A stretch of 58,806 nt of DNA from Herpetosiphon llansteffanensis (lineage in GTDB: Bacteria > Chloroflexota > Chloroflexia > Chloroflexales > Herpetosiphonaceae): NCBI RefSeq assembly GCF_003205875.1, contig NZ_PUBZ01000099.1, positions 1 to 58,806 of the forward strand, in the 5' to 3' direction. This document shows, piece by piece, positions 34,339 to 44,200 of this stretch. Numbering within the stretch: the stretch's first letter is position 1; every line of letters starts with the position of its first letter. The translations under genes were made by a program, and so were the position numbers. A model generated the notes under the pieces. It was not told the DNA's origin. It ran no database searches and worked only from the letters and a program-made list of their open reading frames with translations.

Positions 34339-35373
34339 ATGGATACGATTCAAGTTCGGCCTGATGAGCAGTTAAATGAAGCAGCCTTGGCCGATTATTT
34401 ATACGATAAGTTGCCTGGTGCCAGCCAAGCGTTAACCGTGCGCCAGTTTGGTGGCGGCGCTGCCAATTTGACCTATCTGCTTGATTATGGTCATTATGAG
34501 TATGTGTTGCGTCGCCCGCCACTTGGCCCTGTTGCACCCTCGGCTCACGATATGGGTCGCGAATATCGGGTCTTATCGCAATTGCATCCGGCCTTTGCCC
34601 AGGCTCCTCAAACTTTTTTATTCTGTAACGAACCTGAAATCATTGGCGCGCCATTTTTTATTATGGAGCGTCGCCATGGCAGTGTTGTGCGCCGCGAATT
34701 GCCGCTCCAATTCAATACACCAGAGGCTCCACGGGCACTCAGTTTGGCCCTCGTCGATACCTTGGCCGATTTGCACGCCGTCGATTATGCGGCAATTGGC
34801 TTAGGCCACATCGGCAAACCCGACGGCTTCATCTTACGTCAAGTCGTTGGTTGGTATGAGCGCTGGAATAACGCCAAGCCCGATGATTTGCCAGCAATGG
34901 AAAATGTTTATGCCTGGCTTTGCGAGCAGCAGCCGCCAGCCTCAAGCCCAACCCTCGTTCACAACGATTATAAGCTTGATAATGTGATGTTTCGCCAAAA
35001 CGATCCCAGCCAATTAATCGCTGTCTTTGATTGGGATATGTGTACCTTGGGCGAGCCATTGGCTGATTTGGGCACATTGCTTTGCTACTGGAGCCAGCCC
35101 GATGATCCGCCAGCCTTACAAGCGGTGGCAATGATGCCAACCGATGAGCGTTTTGCCAGCCGCGCTGAGCTTATTGCGCGGTATGCAGAGCGCTCAGGCC
35201 GCGATGTCAGCCATATTCGCTATTATCATGTGCTTGGTTTATATCGTTTGGTCGTCATTTTGGCCCAAATTTATGCGCGCTATCAACGTGGCCAAACCAA
35301 GGATGCCCGCTTTGCCCAATTTGGCGCAGTGATTCCAATTATGGCCCAAGCTGCCGCCGATCTCACCAAATAA
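34339..35373 (+). CDS. Aminoglycoside-phosphotransferase-fold kinase (ACAD10/11 kinase-like)
   Basis: A 344-residue kinase of the APH/choline-kinase fold. It has FGGGAANLTYLLDYG (nucleotide loop), YVLRRPPLG with the ATP-binding Lys position replaced by Arg-Arg as usual in this subgroup, GREYRVLSQLH, the catalytic loop HNDYKLDNVMF and the metal site FDWDMCTLGEPLADLG. Relatives phosphorylate 4-hydroxyacyl-CoA (LvaA, ACAD10/11) rather than antibiotics. Its partner is the upstream acyl-CoA dehydrogenase. Together they could handle hydroxy fatty acids; the substrate is an inference. Confidence 0.87.
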   Translation: MDTIQVRPDEQLNEAALADYLYDKLPGASQALTVRQFGGGAANLTYLLDYGHYEYVLRRPPLGPVAPSAHDMGREYRVLSQLHPAFAQAPQTFLFCNEPEIIGAPFFIMERRHGSVVRRELPLQFNTPEAPRALSLALVDTLADLHAVDYAAIGLGHIGKPDGFILRQVVGWYERWNNAKPDDLPAMENVYAWLCEQQPPASSPTLVHNDYKLDNVMFRQNDPSQLIAVFDWDMCTLGEPLADLGTLLCYWSQPDDPPALQAVAMMPTDERFASRAELIARYAERSGRDVSHIRYYHVLGLYRLVVILAQIYARYQRGQTKDARFAQFGAVIPIMAQAAADLTK

Positions 35374-35383
35374 GCTTGGCTAG

Positions 35384-35420
35384 CGCAGGATTCTGCTTTT
35401 GCGAGCAACAGAATCCTGCG
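35384..35420. terminator. Bidirectional hairpin terminator
   Basis: CGCAGGATTCTG (35384-35395) pairs perfectly with CAGAATCCTGCG (35409-35420) across a 13-base loop, between convergent genes. Confidence 0.8.
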
Positions 35421-35425
35421 TTGGC

Positions 35426-38086
35426 TCATGCAACATCAACTATAAGTAGCTTCAATACCTGTTCAGGAATACTCTGCAAGCCTTGCTGCCAATACGAATC
35501 ATATTCAGCCAAGATTTGTTGCAACTCGATTAATCGTGCTTGGTGTTGCCGTCGATCATTACCATCGAGCAAATAAGCATATTCTGCGGCTCTTTGTTGC
35601 ATAAAACCAGCCATCCATGCTGCATTTTGCCATTGTTGTTGCGCTACATACCATTCAGTCAATTCTAAAATAGCGCGTAGACTATGAGCAATAAATTCAT
35701 GCTGAAAGGCAAGTTTAATTGCTTCGATGAGTAATTGTCGCGATTGAGGGTAGTCTGCTTGTTGAAGCAATGCCCAAGCTTTTTGAATTGTAATATGGCA
35801 AATAAAATAGGGGTCGGCAATACGATAGCTATTGGTTAAGGCCTGTTCGTAATAGGCATTTGCTTGATTAAATTGTTTCAATTTTGTCAAACTATCTGCA
35901 AGATTTGTACAGATCAAGGCAATACCTCGTTTATTTTGGAGTTGCTGATGAATATTGAGACCTTGTTGATAGTAATCGTGTGCTTGCTGATAATCACAGG
36001 TATCATAGGCCAATAAGCCTAAACTATTCAGGATATTTGCTGCCATATGATGATCATGGACTTGTTGCGCTAAAACTAACGATTCTTGTAAATCGCTCTG
36101 CGATTGTTGATACTGCTCTAGGCTACGACGAACTTCACCAAGATTGCTTAAAATTGCTGCTAAATCACGAATTTTATCAAAGTGCCGGGCAAGCTGAATT
36201 GCTTCAGTAAAGGCTTGCGCTGCTTGTTCAAATAAACCTTCACGTTTATAAAGCAAACCAATTCCATTTAATAAACCCATTGCCAAATCATCACGCTGTT
36301 CTTGGCGAGCAATTGTTAATCCTTGGGCTAGATACTGCTGTGCTTGCGGAAAATCACCTTGATTGCGCATAAACGTGCTTAGCCCACGTAACATCATAAT
36401 TCGATGGTTTGGGTCAATTTGATCAGCGTGACCAAGAATTTGCTGAATCCAATAACTCCCTTCTTGCGCCATATCCGCTCGATTCCAAAAATTCCAAAGC
36501 ATAGCGCCCAAATGCGCTGCACTTGCAAGCGCTCCCGATTTCAAGCTATAGCCAATTGCTGCCCGAATATTGGCATAATGAGCCTGAAATTGTTGCATCC
36601 AATGCTGTTGCTCAGAGCCAGTTAATTCATGGCTATGGGCTTGAACAAAATTTCGATAATAATCAATATAGGCTGTGTAGTAGCAAGCAGCATCAGGTCT
36701 TTCATTTAATTGCTGCTCAGCATATTCACGAATTGTCTCGAGAAAATAAAAGCGTTGATCGCTTTCTCGATACTGTAAAAGATGTTTTTGGACTAAACTA
36801 AATACGATTAATTCTAAATCTGAATGTTCAAGAGATGAAAAAACACCTAAAACTGCTTGAAGATCAAAGATTCCGCTGAATACAGCCAATTGGCTAAATA
36901 ATGCTTGCTCTCGAGGATTGAGTAAAAGATAACTCCACTCAATAACTGCTTGTAAGGTCTGATGACGAGCAGGAACATCACGCGGGCCATTATTGATAAA
37001 TGCTAAGCGTTTGGTTAAACGCTCGAGCAACATCGGTAATGGAAAAATATTACTACGGCTAGCAGCTAACTCTATTGCCAACGCAAGACCATCAAGTCGT
37101 TGACAAATTTGCACAATAATACCTCCATCGGTTTCATGATTTAAACTTGCTTGAACCGCTTGAGCACGAGCCAAAAAAAGACTAATTGCTGGTTGTTGGA
37201 GCAATTGTTGCTTCATCATTGATAGATGGTCAAAATCAACAGCAAATGGCAGTAATTCAAAACGTTGCTCGCCATAGATATTAAGCGCCTCGCGGCTTGT
37301 GGTTACGACTTTTAGCTGTGGCGCATGCGCTAAGAGATCGGTCACAAGCGGCGCAGCTTCAAGCAATTGCTCAAAATTATCAAGGATCAGCAGCAGTTGT
37401 TTATCGTGCAAAAAATCTTTGAGTTGCTTCAATAATGGGCTTTGATTTGAAGTTTTTATGCCCAAGGATTGCATAATTGTATTGACAAACAAGTCGGGGT
37501 CACGTAAAGCAGCTAAATCGACGACATGCACGCCATGATGAAAGAGCGGCAACCATTGCAAGGCAGTTTGCAACACCAAGCGGGTTTTGCCAACTCCACC
37601 TGTGCCCAAAATACTCATCAAGCGGATATGTGGCTGGCGCAAAAGCTGCCCGAGGGTGTGTTGCTCATGCTCCCGACCAATAAAGGCATTGAGCGGAGCG
37701 GGAATGTTGGTATAGGTAATCGGCACTGCCAAGGCTAGGCTTGGTTCGGGGATTGCAATTATGGGAGCATTGGGCGTGGGCAACACAAATCGATAGCCCA
37801 AATCGGCCTCGGCCAGAATATAGCGTGGGGGCTTATCGCCAAGTTTCTCACGGAGCCGCCCAATCGCGACATGCAATAAATAGCTACTATCACGCTCGTA
37901 ATGAGCACCCCAAACATGCTGCAAAAGCTGACGGTGAGTCAAGACGTGATTGCGATTAAGCAGCAGAATCTCGAGCAAAGCCCACTCTTTGCGACCAAGA
38001 TGCAAATTAATGGCTCCACGACGAACTCGTTGCTCGGTCAAATTAATTTCTAGCTGTTCAATTGTAATGACGTTATCGGCGGTCAT
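35426..38086 (-). CDS. PhoB-type winged-helix STAND ATPase regulator with TPR repeats
   Basis: An 886-residue regulator. Residues ~1-100 are an OmpR/PhoB-type winged helix: INLHLGRKEWALLEILLLNRN, LTHRQLLQHVWG, then LLHVAIGRLREKL and YILAEADLGYRFV. An NB-ARC ATPase follows, with FIGREHE, Walker A GTGGVGKTR near residue 165, LLLILDNFEQLLEAAP and TTSREALN. The C-terminal ~400 residues are TPR. The start at 38086 (MTADNVITIEQ) has GGAGAGAG 7 bases upstream. It is divergent from the giant RHS gene. The spacer holds a four-element phased direct repeat of the kind bound by PhoB-type domains, so it is the likely activator of that gene and of the membrane protein at 44823. Confidence 0.87.
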   Translation of the reverse strand: MTADNVITIEQLEINLTEQRVRRGAINLHLGRKEWALLEILLLNRNHVLTHRQLLQHVWGAHYERDSSYLLHVAIGRLREKLGDKPPRYILAEADLGYRFVLPTPNAPIIAIPEPSLALAVPITYTNIPAPLNAFIGREHEQHTLGQLLRQPHIRLMSILGTGGVGKTRLVLQTALQWLPLFHHGVHVVDLAALRDPDLFVNTIMQSLGIKTSNQSPLLKQLKDFLHDKQLLLILDNFEQLLEAAPLVTDLLAHAPQLKVVTTSREALNIYGEQRFELLPFAVDFDHLSMMKQQLLQQPAISLFLARAQAVQASLNHETDGGIIVQICQRLDGLALAIELAASRSNIFPLPMLLERLTKRLAFINNGPRDVPARHQTLQAVIEWSYLLLNPREQALFSQLAVFSGIFDLQAVLGVFSSLEHSDLELIVFSLVQKHLLQYRESDQRFYFLETIREYAEQQLNERPDAACYYTAYIDYYRNFVQAHSHELTGSEQQHWMQQFQAHYANIRAAIGYSLKSGALASAAHLGAMLWNFWNRADMAQEGSYWIQQILGHADQIDPNHRIMMLRGLSTFMRNQGDFPQAQQYLAQGLTIARQEQRDDLAMGLLNGIGLLYKREGLFEQAAQAFTEAIQLARHFDKIRDLAAILSNLGEVRRSLEQYQQSQSDLQESLVLAQQVHDHHMAANILNSLGLLAYDTCDYQQAHDYYQQGLNIHQQLQNKRGIALICTNLADSLTKLKQFNQANAYYEQALTNSYRIADPYFICHITIQKAWALLQQADYPQSRQLLIEAIKLAFQHEFIAHSLRAILELTEWYVAQQQWQNAAWMAGFMQQRAAEYAYLLDGNDRRQHQARLIELQQILAEYDSYWQQGLQSIPEQVLKLLIVDVA

Positions 38087-38127
38087 ATTCAAACTCTCTC
38101 CGGATGGCATGAGGAGACCATCAAAAA

Positions 38128-38184
38128 ATGTTCGTCAACATGTTAGCCGATGTTGGCGCACATGTTAGCAGCGTTCACTATGCT
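38128..38184 (+). promoter_or_regulatory. Four-element direct-repeat operator and -10 box, RHS promoter
   Basis: ATGTT-type elements start at 38128 (ATGTTCGTC), 38140 (ATGTTAGCC), 38150 (ATGTTGGCG) and 38162 (ATGTTAGCA), with spacing 12, 10, 12. A -10-like TATGCT lies at 38179-38184. The same spacing and the same -10 offset (17 bases from the last element) recur at 44730-44786. There is no good -35, as in activator-dependent PhoB-class promoters. It reads towards the RHS gene and lies 42 bases before the regulator start. Confidence 0.75.
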
Positions 38185-38290
38185 AACAACGGTCAATTCG
38201 TAATCAACAAAGGAGTTTATTGCGATACCCAATCGGCGGCTATAGCTGCTGTCGGTTGAATGGTGTTCATGTTTTCTGTGTGAGGTCTGA

Positions 38291-41200
38291 ATGATCCCCA
38301 GTAATCGTCGTTGGAAACGGCTAAGCATGCTCCTGCTTGCTTGTAGCCTTGCCCAAATGTTGGTTCCTTCCACCAGCGCCCAGCAACCCACAGTCGCGCC
38401 GCAACGTCAGGCAATTCCGCTGAGCAGCACTGTTGATTATGTGCTGCCCACGCAGCAAGCAGTTGAATTGGCGACAACTAATGCCGTTGCTGCACCAGGG
38501 TTAACCTTCGAGCTCAATCTGGCGCACCAAGTAAGTGTGGGCCAAGCTGTACCATTTACGCTGACCCTAATCAACCGCAGCACCACCGAAGGCCACAATA
38601 TTGTGGTTTCGCTACCCGTTCCTGCTGGTGTTCAGGCGCTCAGCAAGACCAACCTTGTTGATCAAACTCAGTGGCAATGGCAGATTAAACGCTTAAAGCC
38701 ACAAAGCCAGCAAACCTTCAGCGGCAGCATTCGGATTACGAGCCGCCCTACGCATGGTGCTTTGTTGTTTAATCCGCATGCCAATGCTAGCAATCTCCCT
38801 CAAGCAGCGACCCTCAGCGCTGGCGCATTGATTGCCCCTCAAACTACCGCCAAACAAGTTGAACATTGGCAAACTCAAGACCAAATGCTCCAAAGCAGCG
38901 ACCAACGGGTCAGCATTGCCTTGCCAACTGGAGCACATGCAGCACATTTCAGCTATGTTCCTTATCAAACTATGGCGCTTAATAAAACCTCAAAAGCCCT
39001 TCAGTATAGCGAATTTGTGCCTGAGCGGCGTGGATTCAGCAGTTTTGAAATTCAGGCAAGCCAAAAATCGTTTGCCCCAGTTGAATTGCAATTTGCCTAT
39101 AGCCCAGAAGAATTGCAAGTGCTTGGGATCCAAGAGCAAAGCCTCAGGTTGTTCCATTATGATCAAGCCAGCCAAAGCTGGCAAAGCCTCGCAACCACGA
39201 TTGATTCGGTCAATCATGTGGCCAAAGCGACGATTACCAACGATGGCGCATTTAACTTAAGTGATGGTTCTTCGCCCTCAACCGCCTATTTGCCCACCCT
39301 GCAAGGCTTTCAAGGCGGTGGTTTTACTGGCGCTGCCAGCTATAGCGTGCCAATTGAAGTGCCTGCTGGTGCTGCTGGCCATAAACCAGTGGTCAATTTG
39401 AGCTATTCCAGCGCTGCATCCGATGGCAGCAACGGTACGCGGCCATTATGGCAAGCTAGCTCAGTGGGCAAAGGCTGGGATTTAGGCATCGGCGGCTCAA
39501 TTGGCCGCACCACTAGCGCTGGCTCAAGCGACCATCAATGGGATAGCTTCAGCCTGGTTTTTGATGGACAATCATCAGATATGGTGCGAGGGCAGCCCCT
39601 TGATGGCAACTACACCAATCTCGCCGAGGCAAACTGGACGTGGCATGCAACCGACGAAACCTTCGTCAAGTTGCGCAAATCGGCCAGCAGTGATACTTGG
39701 ACAGCGTGGACTAAGAATGGCACCCGCTACGAGTTTAATCAGGCTCTACGCTGGGGAACCAACTCGCCAGCCAATCGCTTTGAAACCTACAAATGGCTGC
39801 TGACCAAAGTGGTTGATCCCAGTGGCAATGCGGTAGTCTACGAATATCATGTTGATACCATCCAAGCCGCCGAGCCAATCCACCCAACTTGGTTCCTGCA
39901 AAATGTATTTTGGGGCTACGATGGCGCAACGCCCGGCACTGGCACACCGCGCTATGCCCTCGCGTTCGATATGAGTCCGCGTTGGTCGGCTCCAACTGAA
40001 AATGTCGATTTGAACTGGGAATACACCAGCTCGCGGGTTATGGGCAAGGCTGGCACACCCCATGAAGCCTATCGGATCGACAAAATTAAAGTGCTGAGCA
40101 TGCCACCTGACCAAAGTAACTATCAATTAATGCGGGCCTACAAGCTCAATTATGCAGCCTTTGCTAATAGTGTTAGTGCTGATGTGAGCAATGGGCAGCG
40201 GGTATTAACCTTAGCCAATGTCCAACGGCTGGGCAAAAACAACGAACCACTACCAGCAATCAGCTTTAGCTATGGGCTAAGCCAAGGCAATGCGCTTGAG
40301 CCAACCCCAGGTTGGAACCGCTTAACCCAAGTTGATAACGGCCAAGGTGGCTTACTGACGATCAATTATGAACATGTTTGGAATCAAGGCATTGCCGATT
40401 ATGCCAAGTATTACCAAAACTATTATCGGGTGGCTAATGTCGTTCAGGCTGATAGCAGCAATTTAGCCTATAGCCGCGACTATTTGAGCAAGTATAGCTA
40501 TGCCTACCCTGCCTTAAACGACGACAATCACTCGGCGGCAGTTATCTATGCCCGCTACCCAGAAAGTGGCAATGGCGATAGCCGCTTTGCCTTGGCCCAC
40601 GCCGAAAAAAGCGAGTTTCGCGGCCATGCTCAAGTTAGCGAGCGCATCTACGATGGCAGCACCGCTACAGCACCGCTCTTGCGCACTACCGAGACATGGT
40701 TCCATCAAGGCAATGGGGGCAGCGCTGCTACGCCCTGTCAGCCAGCAATTATCACTCCTGCACCTGGCAATCAATATGTGAATGTTAACGATAGCTGCTA
40801 CCTGACCATGCGCGATAGCGAAAGCTGGAAGGGCAAAGTTAGCGCCCAAGAAACTTGGTTCAATGGCTCACGCTTGAGCCGCATAACCAATAATTATGCC
40901 CGCATTACCTTACCGTTCTATGGCAATGATGGCAATGCCACTCATGCCACTCAAAGCAACCATTACAAACGAGCTGGCTTATGGCGCGCCTTCAACTATA
41001 GCGCCGCAACCAGCGAAAGCACCTACGAAGCAGGCACAACCAATGCCCGCAGCATCACCACCAGTTCAACCTATGAAGCAACTTATGGCAACCTAACCGC
41101 AAAAAGTGTTGCCGACGATACTGGCACGGTGCTGCGCAAAGAACTGGCTTGGTATACAACCCGCGATGATGCCAACAGCTATATCGTTGATCGGCCATGG

Positions 41201-44200
41201 CAAACCGCGACTACCGATGGCCAAGGCCGCTATTTGATGCTTTCGGCCAATTTCTACGATGGCGCAACCACAACCAACGTGCTTGGCACTCGTGGCTTGA
41301 TCACCCGCCAAAGCCACTATTTCAACGTGCCACTGCAAACCGACTTAACTGGTACAACCCTCTATGGATCGGATGTCGTTTATGGCCATGATGTCTATGG
41401 CAACCGCACAACCCAAGCCAGCTATAACCTCGATTACAGCACGCGGATCAATACCAATGGCTCGGTAAATTATGGCGTGCCAGGCAAAGGAACCGCTGCC
41501 CGTACCAGCACCACTGAATATGATAGCACCTACCATGCGTATCCTGTTCGCGAAACCAATCCACTCAATCAAAGTCAACAAGCTGAGTACGATTACCAAA
41601 TGGGCAGCGTCACCAAGGTAATCGATCTTAATGGTAATGCCACTTCGGCAACCTATGATGGGTTTGGTCGGATGACCAATTTGATCAAGCCAGGCGATAG
41701 CAGCAGCTTTCCAACCGCCCATATCGATTACTACGACACTTATCGCCCAATTTTATATCTCGTCAGCCTGCGCGAAGATGCTGGTCAGAGCGCTATCCGA
41801 CCAATTTTACACTTCTACAACGGCTTTGGCCAAGAAATTCAAACCAAAGCCGAGAGCATCGATGGTAGCCAACATATTGTCAACGATACCAATTTCGATG
41901 GCTTGGGCCGCGCCACCAGCCAATCCGAGCCACGCTATGTTACTGATAGCAGCAATTTCTGGGGCTATGTTCCCGCTAGCAATCCGCTTTATCAAGCAAC
42001 CACGACCAGCTTCGATGGCTTGAATCGGCCATTGATCATCACCAGCCCTGGCAACCGAACGGTCGAGCACCATTATGGGGTAACCAGTAGTTTTCTCTAT
42101 GATGATGTAATCGATCAAAATCGCCACCGCACCCAATATCGCTACGATGTGTTTGGCCGTTTGCGCGAAGTGAACGAAATTAACGGCAACTGCGCCACTG
42201 GCTATTGGGCTAGCTACGCTTGTGCTGGCGCATACACCACCAATTGGTCGGTTGCCAGCAACACGCGCTATAGCTACGATGCGCTTGATCGGCTGACAAC
42301 AGTGATCGATGCCCAAAATAACACAAGCACCATGCGCTATGACTCGCTTGGCCGCAAAATGCGCATCCAAGACCCTGATATGGGCCAATACAACTATAGC
42401 TACGACGCAGCCAGCAACTTAAATGGCCAAACCAACGCCAAAGGTCAAACCATCAGCTTCAAATACGATGCGCTCAACCGTTTGACTAGCCAAGTTTTAC
42501 CCGATGGTAGCCATAACGATTATTTCTATGATTTTGTTGGCCAACAAACCGCTGGCTACAATTATGGCAAGGGCCATCGCACCTCGATGCAAACAGTCTT
42601 GGCCAATGGCACAATCCCCACCTTTCAGCGCTGGGAATATGATGCCCGTGGCCGCGAAATATTCACAGGTCACAGCACCGATTTGACCAATGCCCACCAT
42701 ATTTTGACCAGCTACGATAGCGCTGATCGGGTCAAAACTCGCCGCTATCAGCCAATCGACGAAACCGTAACCTACAATTACGATGCAGCATGGCGCGACT
42801 ATAGCCTGTGTACCTCGCTTGGTGGGTGTTACGTTACTGGAGCCACATACGATGCACTGAATCAGCCAACCCGCGTCAATTATGGCAATGGCAGCTACAA
42901 CCAATATCGCTACGACGACCCAACTCGGCTCTTAGAAACGCTTGAAATCTTTTCAGCCCAAGGCACCAATCTCTATTCCCGCAACTATTGGTACGATAAA
43001 GCTGGCAATTTGAATGGCATCGGCACATGGGACAATGCAACCAACAATCAAACCCGCCAGATTCAATATTTCAACTACGACGACCAAAATCGCCTAACCC
43101 GCGCTTGGACAACGGGCGATAGCGCAGGCGCATACGACCAAAGCATGAGCTACGATTCAATTGGCAATTTGTTGAGCAAAGCTGGGGTTACTTATACCTA
43201 CCCTGCTGCTGGTAGCGCGCGCCCGCATGCCGCCACCACGATTGGGAGTAAAAATTATACCTATGATACCAATGGCAATCTCAGCACCACCTACACAGGC
43301 ACAGCCACCAATGGCAACGGCAACCGCTATAGCTGGGATTACGCCAACCGCCTCGTGCAAGTTGAATCATATCTGCGTGCGCCAAGGAGCAGCGGCAGCG
43401 GTTGTGATAATGGAGAACAACGAGTTCCTGCTGCGCTTGCACCTGAGGCAATTACGCCAATTACCTGCCCCAACCGCATTGCCAGCCCCAATCAACCAAG
43501 TGTTGATACCTACAGCGTGCAAGAGCAATATGTCTATGATGCTGATGGCAAGCGGGCCGCGCGCATTGCCAATGGCCAAACAATTGTCTACTTTGAAGGC
43601 GCATGGGAAGATACACTTGGGGTGAACGCTCGCAAGCTCTATACCTTCAATGGCAGCATTGTCGCCCACCGTGATAGCGACAATACCATGAGCTATCTCC
43701 ATGGCGATCAGCTTGGCTCGGTCAGCATCGTAACCAACGCCAGCGGCCTGCTGAAACACAAACAAGAATTTGACCCATGGGGCAATATTCGCGAGGGTGG
43801 AGCCAGCAGCACCAAAATCAATTACACCGGCCAATACCGCGATGATACGGGCTTGATCTTTATGAATGCGCGCTACTACGATCCCAAGATTGGCCGCTTT
43901 ATCAGCGCCGATACGGTGGTGTCAGGCAGCCCAAGCGGCTCGATGAATGGCAGTGGCTTACGCTCATTGACCACCGATTTTACCGACCCAGCTTTTACCA
44001 TGAGCCTCAACCAAGAACAACGCAGCACACCATGGTTCACCCTGAGCCAATCCCAACAACAGGATATTGGCACACCGTGGGGACCAGCCAACCCACAAAG
44101 CCTCAATCGCTATAGCTATGTCCAGAACAACCCACTAACCTACACCGACCCAACTGGACATGTAAAAACGGTTATTCGAAATGCTACCCAAGCCCGACGA

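Noticed and set aside
38181..38188. TGCTAACA as an inverted fifth operator element
   Set aside because: It overlaps the -10-like TATGCT, and the second operator copy has no matching inverted element, so I treat it as part of the promoter.
38693..44106. Numerous open frames on the opposite strand of the RHS gene
   Set aside because: They follow from the biased, repetitive codon use of the YD repeats; none has a ribosome-binding site or a domain.
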